NCBI RefSeq assembly: GCF_006345825.1
Contig: NZ_VCIX01000092.1
Location: 1,798,001-1,862,000 of the forward strand
Reading direction: 5' to 3'
Length of the DNA stretch: 64,000 bases
DNA from: Paenibacillus paridis
Lineage (GTDB): Bacteria > Bacillota > Bacilli > Paenibacillales > Paenibacillaceae
Shown piece by piece: positions 16,649 to 25,085 of the stretch; positions within the stretch are counted from its first letter, which is position 1; each line of letters starts with the position of its first letter. Below the pieces are notes generated by a model. The model was not told the DNA's origin. It saw nothing but the letters and a program-made list of their open reading frames with translations, and searched no databases. The position numbers were made by a program, and so were the translations under genes.

Positions 16649-17121
16649 AAAGTTACCTTATTACCTATAAGGGTTTTGCTTGCTGCCCCTAAATCCGATT
16701 GCACAACCATTCATTCGAATTAGATACATTTCGTGAAACTAAAACTGCAAAAACTGTTGTTCACTTACAGCTTGGTCAGTTAGCCCTTTCAAGTAATCAT
16801 TAGGCCCACGAAATGTAGCTAATAAAATCCTTTCAACGCAAGCTTGTCCCACAAGGACAAAATCGATCCCTGCACACATTAAACTTTCACGCGTTTGTCT
16901 ATGAAGCTAATAAAATCCCCAAAATGCAAGCGTGTCCCATAGGGACGAGAGCGTTCCTTGCACACACAATACTTTCTCGCATCTGTCTAGCTACTAAGTT
17001 AGTCCAGTTGCGGGTGTCCAGAGGGTGCAACCCTTGGGGCCCTCCCTTGGAAGGGAGGGTTTGGGTGGGTTCGAAAAGCCTTTAAAGGTTTGGTAGAAGC
17101 CCTATAAGGGTTAGGTGTCTC
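16649..17121. other. Gene-free gap with repeats and small palindromes
   Basis: No convincing gene. It holds the tandem repeat at 16815-16990 and, at about 17020-17110, several short palindromes (CCCTCCCTTGGAAGGGAGGG, CCCTATAAGGG, CCTTTAAAGG) that look like degenerate repeat elements. The start region of the RlmM-like gene lies at its left end. Confidence 0.6.
16815..16990. repeat. Two imperfect 88-base tandem repeats
   Basis: Copy 1 at 16815-16902 and copy 2 at 16903-16990. Both share AGCTAATAAAATCC (starts at 16817 and 16905), then GCAAGC.TGTCCCA, then TGCACACA and CTTTC.CGC..TGTCTA. Each copy contains a small hairpin around GTCCC.AGGGAC / GTCCCACAAGGAC. The spacing of matching landmarks is 88 bases. 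Noncoding; function unknown. Confidence 0.8.
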
Positions 17122-17457
17122 CTACGCCTTTCCGGCAATTTCATGCAACAACGTATCTGGCATTGGACCGTTATGGAGCTTGGTATCTGCTGGAGCGCTG
17201 AGCGAAAGCGTATGGTACATTTGCATTCGGCCAGCGGCGCTTGAAGTGTGTAAGTAAATTTGGTTAGGATAACGACCTGATTCTACGATGTGACGAACAA
17301 CCTCGTAGCCCGTCGGCTGTGCCCAGCCTAGGTCATAATCCAGCGACAAAATTCCAACTTCACTGTGATCCAGCAGCTGCTTGCATTCTTCCGCGTTGCT
17401 TGCCAGCACGAAGCCCTTTGGACATGTACGGTAGTCATCTAAATAAACATGAATCAT
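17122..17457 (-). CDS. Cyclic-phosphate processing receiver-like (cREC) protein
   Basis: A 111-residue protein from the ATG at 17457 (GGAGG about 8 bases upstream; the preceding TTG is less likely). It is a stand-alone receiver-like fold: N-terminal strand with acidic residues IHVYLDDYRTCP, second strand with LSLDYDLG (Asp at the phospho-acceptor position), a helix GYEVVRHIVESG, and IYLHTSSAAGRMQMYHTL at the place where ordinary receivers have the Thr/Ser switch. This matches the small family annotated as cyclic-phosphate processing receiver domain proteins, proposed to act in nucleotide or RNA end processing rather than phosphorelay. The name is recalled from the family, not proven. It is 43 bases downstream of the Fpg-like gene. 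Confidence 0.65.
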   Translation of the reverse strand: MIHVYLDDYRTCPKGFVLASNAEECKQLLDHSEVGILSLDYDLGWAQPTGYEVVRHIVESGRYPNQIYLHTSSAAGRMQMYHTLSLSAPADTKLHNGPMPDTLLHEIAGKA

Positions 17458-17500
17458 CAATGAATCCTCCGTTCATCCTTCAGATTCGAAGCATGTTATT

Positions 17501-18316
17501 TCACTGATCCTTTTGGCAGTCTGAACATACGAATGCTTTTCGTCCGGAGACATCAATTTTCTCAATTATGCCGCCGCAGCGCGGGCAAGTCTCACCTTCA
17601 CGGTCATAAACTTGAAAATGACCACGGTGTCCCCCTGTCAAGCTATCCCCTAAGGAAAATGCATGCTCACCTGCTCCGCCTTCTGAAATCGCTTCCTTTA
17701 ACACATTATGCATCGCTTCATATAGGCGTTCCCAAGTTTCACGCTCAAATACAGGGATCTTAGCGTCTGGGCGTAAGGCGGCTGCATAACAAATTTCATC
17801 CGAGTAAGCCGCTCCGATACCGGAAAGAACATTTTGATCCATTAATGCGGATTTTATCGCGCCGCGTTTTTTGGCAAACCGCGAGATGAAACGATCAATA
17901 GTCAGTCGTTTGTCCAAAGCATCGTATCCGAAACGTCCAAGTTTTTCTTCGACTTCTCTTACAGTCAGGAGTTGAAGTTCATCCGATCGCAGCCCTACAA
18001 AATAAAGCTCATTCTCTCCAAACTTCAATGTGACTTGAGCCGCACGGTCTGGTTTGTCAGATTCATTGCCCTTATACAAATAAGCCCCTTGCCCCAAGCG
18101 GAGCAATAGACGCTTGCCGTTATCCAAATGAAACAACAGATGCAATCCTCGGCGTTCCACAAACCATAATACTTTCCCAATGACATTCCGCTGAATTTCA
18201 TCTTCACTCGCTTGAAACGATTTCGCGCTTGATATCTCGACACCGGTAATTTGAGCTCCTGCGAATTGTTCCGCGATCAATGCCCGATAGATATCCAGTT
18301 CCGGCAATTCCTGCAT
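17501..18316 (-). CDS. Fpg/Nei-family DNA glycosylase homologue with Pro2 replaced by Gln
   Basis: A 271-residue protein with the domain order of MutM/Nei: N-terminal beta sandwich (about 1-130), helix-two-turn-helix (about 140-225, SALMDQNVLSGIGAAYSDEICY) and a C-terminal zinc finger with Cys pairs CPRCGG and CSDCQ and the DNA-binding Arg in SGRKAF. It begins MQELPELDIYR, whereas active Fpg/Nei enzymes begin M-P-E-L-P-E with Pro2 as the nucleophile. The Glu3 equivalent is kept. The DNA reads ATG CAG GAA and has GGAAGGAAGAG upstream, so the start is good. Without Pro2, classical glycosylase/lyase activity is doubtful; it may bind damaged DNA without cutting or use a different chemistry. Confidence 0.85.
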   Translation of the reverse strand: MQELPELDIYRALIAEQFAGAQITGVEISSAKSFQASEDEIQRNVIGKVLWFVERRGLHLLFHLDNGKRLLLRLGQGAYLYKGNESDKPDRAAQVTLKFGENELYFVGLRSDELQLLTVREVEEKLGRFGYDALDKRLTIDRFISRFAKKRGAIKSALMDQNVLSGIGAAYSDEICYAAALRPDAKIPVFERETWERLYEAMHNVLKEAISEGGAGEHAFSLGDSLTGGHRGHFQVYDREGETCPRCGGIIEKIDVSGRKAFVCSDCQKDQ

Positions 18317-18352
18317 GAAGTTTCTCTTCCTTCCTATGTTCTCCGTTGTAGC

Positions 18353-19165
18353 TTATATCTCTCTATAGTCAGATATATACGAACGAAGCTTTTCTAAGTT
18401 TTCAATAACTATGGTAGGCTTGCATCCCGCTTCCTCGATATAAAAATTAATATTATCAGCAGTAGTCAGACCAGTCAGAACAAGAATGGTGCCACAGCCG
18501 GCGGCTACGCCAAATGCAATATCTGTAGCCATATTATCTCCAATAACCCAAGCCTCGTCAGCCTTCAAACCAAGTTCTCTTAAAGAATAATCCATCAATA
18601 TTGAAGAGGGCTTGCCAATTAATATCGGCGCCTTCCCTCCAGCTGCCTTTAGCATAGCACCTATGGATCCTGCTCCCGGAATAAGACCATCGCTGGATGG
18701 AAGCAGTAAATCTGGATTCGTCATGACAAAGGTAGCTCCGCTGTGGATGTAGCGGACGGCTTTGGTTAAACGTTCATAGGTGAATGAACGGTCAATTCCC
18801 TGCAGCACAAAATCCGGTTGGTCTTCCGTAATGACCAAGCCTGCGTCCTGCACAGCCTTCCGGAGTCCTTCCTCCCCAACAATAAATACAGCCGCACCTG
18901 GATGAAGGTCGGAAATATGTTCAGCCGCTGCTTGCGCAGAGGTACAAACCTCTTCTGCAGCCGCATCAATTCCCATTTGCAACAAACGGTTCGCTACCTC
19001 TTGCGGTGTTGCTGATGAGTTGTTCGTTACAAAACGAAATGGCAGCTTAATTTCACGCAAATAAGCAATCAGTTCACCTGCGCCTGGTATACGATGAATA
19101 CCGTGGTAAAGCGTTCCATCGAGATCAATGAGCAATCCGCGCATGGGTTGTTTCTTTTCTGTCAT
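18353..19165 (-). CDS. HAD-IIA sugar/nucleotide phosphatase (YutF/NagD-like)
   Basis: About 270 residues from the ATG at 19165, which has GGAGGATCAA upstream; a longer frame to 19195 has no site. HAD motifs are motif I LLIDLDGTLY (nucleophile Asp), motif II FVTNNSSATPQEVANRLL (typical of HAD-IIA), motif III Lys in ILIGKPSSILMDYSL and motif IV VIGDNMATDIAFG. The C2 cap lies between motifs II and III. Closest match by memory is B. subtilis YutF (256 residues), with NagD and pyridoxal/p-nitrophenyl phosphatases as wider relatives. Cytoplasmic; physiological substrate unknown. It sits 36 bases upstream of the Fpg-like gene. Confidence 0.9.
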   Translation of the reverse strand: MTEKKQPMRGLLIDLDGTLYHGIHRIPGAGELIAYLREIKLPFRFVTNNSSATPQEVANRLLQMGIDAAAEEVCTSAQAAAEHISDLHPGAAVFIVGEEGLRKAVQDAGLVITEDQPDFVLQGIDRSFTYERLTKAVRYIHSGATFVMTNPDLLLPSSDGLIPGAGSIGAMLKAAGGKAPILIGKPSSILMDYSLRELGLKADEAWVIGDNMATDIAFGVAAGCGTILVLTGLTTADNINFYIEEAGCKPTIVIENLEKLRSYISDYREI

Positions 19166-19299
19166 TGCTTTGATCCTCCAGAGCGTTATCGGCAATAGCT
19201 GCCATGTTGTGGATCGGTAGCTAGTTTAAGCTAACGAACTCAACAAGCAGCGCATCAACGAATAGAATAACGCTTCTTCCCTATTTTGAGACTGCACGT

Positions 19300-20604
19300 T
19301 TATTGGATGTGTTTCTCCTGCTTGCGGCGCAGCCGGGTAATTCGGTTCCGCAGTGCTTCGAGCTCTGCACGTTTCTTACTGTCTCGCTTCGTCAGCATCG
19401 AATGAGTCATCGCTTGTTCGAATGCCTGATTCGCATGCCCTAACGCCGATTCATAATCTTTGAGCTTATGCTCATAATACATGGCGAGCTCAATGCAAGC
19501 CTCGTTTGTTGCCGAATTATAATTCAAAGAAGAATGAATAATGGCCTTCTGCCACAATAACACAGCACGATCCCAATTTCCAGCCTTCTTATCACGCGCT
19601 GCAAGCATGAGCAGCGTAGATGGATTAGCATCATCTGCTTCTGCAGCCATATGATAAAGTCGTTCTGAGAGTTTGATTCGACCCATACGTTCCAGCCACA
19701 GACCTGTACGAACCATCTCCTCAGGCTCATCCGGCAGTGGGATGTAGCTTTCAATATTGCCGCTTAACAAATGTCCGAACCGAACGGCCAAGCAGGCTAA
19801 CGAAAGCATATCCGTTTCATTATGGTGAAAAACGCCCTCAAGCGGTGAAGGATCTCCAGTAGCCAAATATTGAAAATAAAGCTGGGGAGCCAAGGAGCCC
19901 GGCACATCATCCTTACGATGAATACCGAGTCTTTCTTCCTCCACATGACTGAGCCTGCATGAAACAAGCGTATTACGCCAAATCGATCTGGCAGGATGCA
20001 AAAAGTCTAACTGCTTGGGCTCCCATATTTTCCGGCTAAGCCCGTTCATGATAAAACGGTTTTCTACAAGCGGCCAATCAAATGTTTTGCCGTTATAGGT
20101 TGCCAAGTATGCATAATGCTGAAACTTCTCGGCCATATACACCAGCATCGCTCGCTCCTCTGCGGGATTCCTGATCAAGGTCTGTTCAATAACAAATTGC
20201 TCCTTCGACATATAACCTATGCCAATCATGAACGGAACGTTACCCGCGCCTACGCCGAGTCCCGTAGTCTCCAGGTCAAGGAACAAAATCTGCTCTGCCG
20301 ATGCCTGTTCGATAGGGTGAAAAGCTGTTAAGCCGGCCGCCGCCTCGCTCAGTTCACTAAGAGAATGCAGGCCATGCCGAAAATCAACGGGATAAACGAT
20401 CCTTCGCATTAGAAAGCTGCCCTCTTCGTTTCGGTGCAGATGAACACCAAAAGTTTCCCATACCGGCGAAAGCAGTTCTTCTTCCGGGTCATCCAAAACG
20501 GAAGCCGCTGCCTCCTCGTGTGAAGGAATTGTTTTCGGAGCGCTCTTATCTCTGTCCGCACTTTCGCCTCTCAATCGGTTCATCCTATCACGCATTCCGC
20601 TCAT
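19300..20604 (-). CDS. mrfB: MrfB/YprB-like exonuclease with TPR tail
   Basis: A 434-residue protein close to B. subtilis YprB/MrfB (about 413). The RNase H-like DEDDh exonuclease domain (about 130-290) has motif I FLDLETTGLGVGAGN, motif II LATYNGKTFDWPLVENRF and motif III HHNETDMLSLACLA. The C-terminal part (about 320-430) has helix repeats of TPR type. MrfB works with the MrfA helicase in repair of mitomycin C-type DNA damage in B. subtilis, as a nuclease in a UvrABC-independent excision pathway. Its ATG overlaps the mrfA stop by 4 bases (ATGA), so the pair is translationally coupled. The N-terminal 100 residues are more variable. Confidence 0.9.
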   Translation of the reverse strand: MSGMRDRMNRLRGESADRDKSAPKTIPSHEEAAASVLDDPEEELLSPVWETFGVHLHRNEEGSFLMRRIVYPVDFRHGLHSLSELSEAAAGLTAFHPIEQASAEQILFLDLETTGLGVGAGNVPFMIGIGYMSKEQFVIEQTLIRNPAEERAMLVYMAEKFQHYAYLATYNGKTFDWPLVENRFIMNGLSRKIWEPKQLDFLHPARSIWRNTLVSCRLSHVEEERLGIHRKDDVPGSLAPQLYFQYLATGDPSPLEGVFHHNETDMLSLACLAVRFGHLLSGNIESYIPLPDEPEEMVRTGLWLERMGRIKLSERLYHMAAEADDANPSTLLMLAARDKKAGNWDRAVLLWQKAIIHSSLNYNSATNEACIELAMYYEHKLKDYESALGHANQAFEQAMTHSMLTKRDSKKRAELEALRNRITRLRRKQEKHIQ

Positions 20605-22886
20605 CGAATACCCTCCGCTTCATTCAGCAGCTCTAATGCCTGCTGCTTGCCCAGCAGACCCACCTCTTCGATCGGGCCTACGCAGGCCGGACAGCCGCTT
20701 AAGCAGGAGCAGCCCCGAATTAGGGATTTAGCCTGCCGAATAAGATCGTCATGAACCTCAAACAATCGCTCACTAAGCCCAATGCCGCCTGGGTACCGAT
20801 CATAAAAATAGATGGTCGGCCTTTGAGTGTGAACGGCTTTGACCTGAGGCACTACTCTAATATCAAACGGATCGCACATTAAATAGAGCGGCGCAATATG
20901 AACGAGCACGTTCGCAATGCCAAGCAAGGCAAATTGCATTTCGTTCTTGCTTTTGCGCGCGGCTGCTTCCTCACTGAATGAGAACCAATAGCCGCTCGTA
21001 TGCAGCTCTTCTTCTGGCAAATGAATCGGACCCGAGCCAATGTTTTCGTGGGTGCGCAGCTTTATTTTTTTGAAAATGGTTGGCTTCGCATTGACCGTAA
21101 GCTCGCCGTATTGCCGAATAAGATCACCGGACTCACGTTCCTTGTCTACGTATAACACCTTGAGCTCTACTGCCAGATTTGCGTCTGTATAATAATCAAC
21201 GCTAACCTCGCGTACATACGCTTTTTTCTCGGGATAGTCCAGCTTTTCAACCTGATACTGCACGCCTTCGTGAATATAGATTGCTTCCTCATGAATGAGA
21301 GTCGGAGCGCTGAAGCGGTCTACCTCTCCAAGCACCCTGCTGCCGCTAGTGTTGTCTATGATCACAAAGTTCTCCTGCGCGGCAGAGCGAAGCGAAATGT
21401 TATGGGCGGGAAAGGATTGCTCCATCCAAAACCAACGATTGCCAGCTTTGTGAAGTACCTTCTCCTCCACCAAAAATTCCATCATGTCCGCGAGCGACTC
21501 TGAGCCGAAGGTATCGCCAACCTCAAAGGGCAGCTCGTAAGCCGCACATTTCACATGATCGATGAGCACAAGCAAATTATCAGGATGGATTAACGCCCGC
21601 TCCGGCGGCCGATTAAAGAAAAAGTCCGGATTTTGAATCATGTATTGGTCCAAAGGATTGCTGCTGGCGACCATAAAAGTAATCGAGCTCTCTTGTCTTC
21701 TCCCTGCTCGTCCGGATTGCTGCCAAGTACTCGCAATAGTACCCGGGTAGCCATTCAATACACAGGCTTGAAGCTGACCGATATCAATGCCGAGCTCCAG
21801 TGCATTCGTGCTGACAACTCCGCGGATTTCCCCTGACCGCAGGCCGCGCTCAATCTCTCTGCGCAGTTTAGGCAAATAACCGCCGCGATAGCCACGAATT
21901 GATTTGTCATTAATTTTATCACGGATCAGCTCCTGCAAATAAGTAAGCAGCAGCTCGACACGAACCCGGCTGCGGGCGAATACGATCGTCTGTACGCCTT
22001 GTTTAAGCAGCAAGCCAGCGAGCTTCCGCGTTTCCAGCACACTGCTGCGACGAATACCAAGCTGCTTGTTGACGACAGGCGGATTATAGAAGACAAAATG
22101 CTTCTCCCCCATAGGTGCTCCGTTATTGTCAACGAGACTAACCTTCTCCCCAATGAGACGCTCTGCATGCTCCTGCGGATTATCAATCGTTGCGGAAGCG
22201 CAAATAAACTGCGGATTGGAACCATAAAATTTGCAAATTCGTTTCAAACGCCGAATCACATTCGCAACATGGCTTCCAAATACCCCCCGATAAGCATGAA
22301 CTTCATCGATAACGATAAATTTAATATTTTCAAACAGCTTGACCCATTTGGTATGATGCGGCAAAATCGCCGAATGCAGCATATCGGGATTCGTGACGAC
22401 AATATGGCCGGCATTTCTGATTGCCGTTCGTACGGTAGGCGGCGTATCCCCATCGTACGTATGCGTTTTGATGCCAACATCCATTAAATCCGCGAGCGCT
22501 TGTAGTTCCGCCACTTGATCCTGCGCGAGTGCCTTTGTTGGAAACAAATAGAGAGCCCGTCCCTCCTCATTCTCTAGCAAGGATTGCATGACCGGCAAAT
22601 TGTAGCAAAGCGTCTTGCCAGAAGCTGTCGGGGTTACCGCTACGACATGATGACCCGCCCGCGCAGCCCGGTAGGCGTCCGCCTGATGCGTATATAATTC
22701 GCTGATTCCTCGGGAACTCAGCGCTTCCTTCCAAGCATGGTGAAGTCCGTCAGGCAGCGGTGCGGTTCGCGCCTCACGCGGAGCAAGGGTTCGCCAGTGC
22801 GTCACATTGTCCATAATCTCGGTATTTTGCCGCACATGCTCCAACCACTCCTCCAAGCCGGAGGTTTTACCCGTAAACCGGTTCAT
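20601..22886 (-). CDS. mrfA: MrfA/YprA-like DEAD/DEAH-box helicase
   Basis: The start is set at the ATG at 22886 (GGGAGTGGGA upstream); the frame stays open to 23000. This gives 761 residues against about 749 for B. subtilis YprA/MrfA. Helicase core motifs are Q-like YTHQADAYRAA, motif I TPTASGKTLCYN, motif II IDEVHAYRG (DEVH), motif III SATI, motif V TNALELGIDIG and motif VI QSGRAGRR. The C-terminal DUF1998-type domain ends with a four-Cys cluster CSCLSGCPACVG, needed for function in MrfA. It is a 3'-5' helicase that removes mitomycin C lesions with MrfB. A degenerate LexA-like box lies about 50 bases upstream. Confidence 0.92.
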   Translation of the reverse strand: MNRFTGKTSGLEEWLEHVRQNTEIMDNVTHWRTLAPREARTAPLPDGLHHAWKEALSSRGISELYTHQADAYRAARAGHHVVAVTPTASGKTLCYNLPVMQSLLENEEGRALYLFPTKALAQDQVAELQALADLMDVGIKTHTYDGDTPPTVRTAIRNAGHIVVTNPDMLHSAILPHHTKWVKLFENIKFIVIDEVHAYRGVFGSHVANVIRRLKRICKFYGSNPQFICASATIDNPQEHAERLIGEKVSLVDNNGAPMGEKHFVFYNPPVVNKQLGIRRSSVLETRKLAGLLLKQGVQTIVFARSRVRVELLLTYLQELIRDKINDKSIRGYRGGYLPKLRREIERGLRSGEIRGVVSTNALELGIDIGQLQACVLNGYPGTIASTWQQSGRAGRRQESSITFMVASSNPLDQYMIQNPDFFFNRPPERALIHPDNLLVLIDHVKCAAYELPFEVGDTFGSESLADMMEFLVEEKVLHKAGNRWFWMEQSFPAHNISLRSAAQENFVIIDNTSGSRVLGEVDRFSAPTLIHEEAIYIHEGVQYQVEKLDYPEKKAYVREVSVDYYTDANLAVELKVLYVDKERESGDLIRQYGELTVNAKPTIFKKIKLRTHENIGSGPIHLPEEELHTSGYWFSFSEEAAARKSKNEMQFALLGIANVLVHIAPLYLMCDPFDIRVVPQVKAVHTQRPTIYFYDRYPGGIGLSERLFEVHDDLIRQAKSLIRGCSCLSGCPACVGPIEEVGLLGKQQALELLNEAEGIR

Positions 22887-22934
22887 AACCGTCCCACTCC
22901 CATCAAACATTTGTTTGTTTATTTTCATTTTACA

Positions 22935-22947
22935 GAATACATGTTCG
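22935..22947. promoter_or_regulatory. Possible weak LexA box upstream of mrfA
   Basis: Reads CGAACATGTATTC on the minus strand, 49-61 bases before the mrfA start. Compared with CGAAC-N4-GTTCG it has the left half intact and mismatches in the right half. The gene is a DNA repair gene and lexA is in this window, but the match is imperfect. Confidence 0.35.
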
Positions 22948-23094
22948 TGCTGCAATTTTAATTTGCTAAACATCCCGTAAAGCTGTGAATTGACAGCCAA
23001 TTGGGGAAACGTTATAGTAATTTCAGCTTCATTATTTAGAAGATTGTCTAAGTATCTAATTCCTGTATAGGTGAACTTGGAAAGGATGGGTTAA

Positions 23095-23388
23095 ATGACC
23101 ATCAACTTTGCTTTCAAAGCGCTATCCGATCCCACTAGACGCATCATTTTGGATTTACTAAGAGAACGTGACCTTACCGCTGGAGAAATTGCCGAGCACT
23201 TTCAGATGACAAAACCGAGCATCTCCCACCATCTCAATATATTGAAACAAGCGGAACTCGTTTTCGATCAGCGCAACGGACAGCATATATATTATTCGCT
23301 CAACACCAGAGTATTCCAGGATATAACGAACTGGATCGTCTCCTTTCAGCAGATTAAAACCGAAAGGCAGGAAAGGCATGAAAGCTAG
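23095..23388 (+). CDS. ArsR-family repressor (SdpR-like)
   Basis: A 97-residue winged-helix repressor: FKALSDPTRRIILDLLRERDLTAGEIAEHFQMTKPSISHHLNIL is the standard ArsR core, with recognition helix KPSISHHL and the wing NGQHIYYSLN. No metal-binding Cys pair is present. Its sequence closely recalls SdpR, the autorepressor of the B. subtilis sdpRI operon. GGAAAGG precedes the ATG. The stop overlaps the start of the sdpI-like gene by 11 bases, the same pairing as in sdpRI. In B. subtilis, SdpI bound to toxin captures SdpR at the membrane and releases repression; that mechanism is inferred here. Confidence 0.85.
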   Translation: MTINFAFKALSDPTRRIILDLLRERDLTAGEIAEHFQMTKPSISHHLNILKQAELVFDQRNGQHIYYSLNTRVFQDITNWIVSFQQIKTERQERHES

Positions 23389-23989
23389 CCTATTATCTTG
23401 GTTCTTCATTGCCCTCGCCATAGCGGCGAGTATAATCAGCTATCCCGATCTTCCTGAGCAAATGGCTATTCACTGGAATATGAGCAACGAAATTGACGGA
23501 TTAGCTCACAAAGCCTTTGCCCTGCTTCTGCTTCCCGCACTTATGGTCATTTTGATCGTGGTTCTTCCCAGAAAACAAAACTTTTTAAAACACAAAAAAG
23601 CAATGATGATTATGCAAAACGTTATTCTTTTTTCCCTTCTTGTCTTGCACAGCATGACCATTGCTTTCGGTTACGGAGTGGAAATCAATATCGTTAAAAT
23701 TGTGCTCCCTATGGTTGGCATCCTGCTAGCAATAACCGGGATCTACATGCCGCGATTCGAGCCAAACAGTTACATTGGCATCAAAACAAACCAAACGCTC
23801 GCAAGCGAAGCCGTATGGATAAAAACACATCAAGTAGCTTCGAAGTTTTTTGTTTTAGGCGGGTTAATTATGATACCGACAGGTTTCCTGCCTACCCCTT
23901 TGCCTATGATTGGATTTTTTGCAATCATTGTCATCATTGTTCTGGCTTCTGCATTTCTAGCATTTCATTACGGCAAAGACAACAAATAA
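23378..23989 (+). CDS. SdpI-family immunity/membrane protein
   Basis: A 203-residue integral membrane protein with about six segments (roughly 4-22, 46-66, 83-103, 108-128, 153-172 and 177-197). The N-terminal DUF1648 part has YPDLPEQMAIHWNMSNEIDG, and the C-terminal SdpI part has the YIGIKTNQTLASEAVWIKTHQVASKFF stretch typical of the family. In B. subtilis SdpI gives immunity to the SdpC killing factor and acts as a signal receptor. No sdpABC toxin genes are in this window, so it could protect against toxin from neighbours or have another role. It is coupled to the repressor upstream by an 11-base overlap and followed by a clear terminator. Confidence 0.88.
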   Translation: MKASLLSWFFIALAIAASIISYPDLPEQMAIHWNMSNEIDGLAHKAFALLLLPALMVILIVVLPRKQNFLKHKKAMMIMQNVILFSLLVLHSMTIAFGYGVEINIVKIVLPMVGILLAITGIYMPRFEPNSYIGIKTNQTLASEAVWIKTHQVASKFFVLGGLIMIPTGFLPTPLPMIGFFAIIVIIVLASAFLAFHYGKDNK

Positions 23990-23999
23990 TCAACAAAAA

Positions 24000-24031
24000 A
24001 ACGCGAGGAATACAGTCCCTCGCGTTTTTTT
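24000..24031 (+). terminator. Terminator of the sdpRI-like operon
   Basis: Hairpin ACGCGAGG-N-CCTCGCGT followed by seven T, 11 bases past the stop of the sdpI-like gene. The A-rich left flank could let it also serve the convergent rnz gene. Confidence 0.92.
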
Positions 24032-24046
24032 GTTCGAATTACCAGC

Positions 24047-24979
24047 TTACCCTCTGCGCTTTACTTCCACATTGAGCAAATCCCTAGCGGCTATAACGTT
24101 CGGAAAATGGGCAGCTGCCTCAGCTTCTAATGCACCTAAATCCTCGTTGCTATAGCGTCCGCTAAAATGGGTCATCACAAGCTGTCGCGATCCGGCTTGA
24201 GCAGCGGTTTGTGCTGCTTCTGCTGTAGTGCAATGACCGAACTCATGGGCCTTTTCTTCCATGCCCGCCCCAAAAGTGGCTTCGTGAACAAGCAAATCTG
24301 CTCCCATCGCCAAGTGCAGCGCATTCCCGCAAGGCTTCGTATCCCCAAGTATCGTGATTACTCTCCCGATATGCGCGGGTCCTGTTACATCTTGAGGCTG
24401 TATCACGACGCCAGTGGGCGACGTAATGGCATGCCCCTGCTTAACCTGACCGTATAAAGGGCCAGCTTCTACGCCAAGCTCCTTCAGCTTATGAACGAGC
24501 AGCTTTCCAGGCTGGTCCCTCTCAGTGATACGGTATCCGAAGCTAACTACGCGATGTTCAAGCGTCGCGACTTCAACCTGAAAACAGTCATCCTCAAAAA
24601 TAATGCCTTCATCGCCCGTCAATTCATGGATAACCAGCTCATAATCAAGGCGAGTAGCGCTTACATTAAAAATCGTTTCGATAAATGGTTTGATTCCTAC
24701 GGGTCCATATAGCTGAACAGGCGTAACGCCGCCGTCAAATGAACGGCTGCTTAACAAACCAGGCAATCCGTAAATGTGATCGCCATGCAAATGAGTAATA
24801 AACACAGCCTCCAGCTTGTTAAGCTTCAGTGGCGTATGCATGATCTGATGCTGAGTAGCCTCACCAGCATCAAAAAGCCACCAGTTGCAATCCGGTTCAG
24901 GCAGTTTCAGTGCTACAGCCGTTACATTCCTATACTTGGAAGGCCTTCCGGCCCCTGTACCCAAAAACCACATCTTCAT
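24047..24979 (-). CDS. rnz: Ribonuclease Z (tRNA 3' processing)
   Basis: About 310 residues from the ATG at 24979 (MKMWFLGTGAGRPSKYRN); an in-frame GTG four codons earlier at 24991 is possible, but GAGGTG is better spaced for the ATG. Metallo-beta-lactamase motifs are HLHGDHIYGLPG (the zinc site HxHxDH), GDTKPC, and the later His in VHEATFG..HCTTAEAA and MTHFSGRYS, all typical of RNase Z. The enzyme cuts precursor tRNAs lacking an encoded CCA just after the discriminator base. Length matches B. subtilis Rnz (about 307). It is convergent with the sdpI-like gene and lies downstream of metH on the same strand. Confidence 0.95.
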   Translation of the reverse strand: MKMWFLGTGAGRPSKYRNVTAVALKLPEPDCNWWLFDAGEATQHQIMHTPLKLNKLEAVFITHLHGDHIYGLPGLLSSRSFDGGVTPVQLYGPVGIKPFIETIFNVSATRLDYELVIHELTGDEGIIFEDDCFQVEVATLEHRVVSFGYRITERDQPGKLLVHKLKELGVEAGPLYGQVKQGHAITSPTGVVIQPQDVTGPAHIGRVITILGDTKPCGNALHLAMGADLLVHEATFGAGMEEKAHEFGHCTTAEAAQTAAQAGSRQLVMTHFSGRYSNEDLGALEAEAAAHFPNVIAARDLLNVEVKRRG

Positions 24980-25030
24980 GTCCGAATACACCTCATCCTG
25001 TCCGCGCTTGCGATTGCGCGTTTGAAACGA

Positions 25031-25071
25031 AGAGCCCTCTAAAGCTCGGTAATCCGAACGCTCAAGGGCTC
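25031..25071 (-). terminator. Terminator-like hairpin after metH
   Basis: Minus strand GAGCCCTtGAGC...GCTTtAGAGGGCTC, then TTCGTTTC. It lies 15 bases past the metH stop. The T tract is broken, so efficiency is uncertain. Confidence 0.6.
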
Positions 25072-25085
25072 CATATCATTATAAC

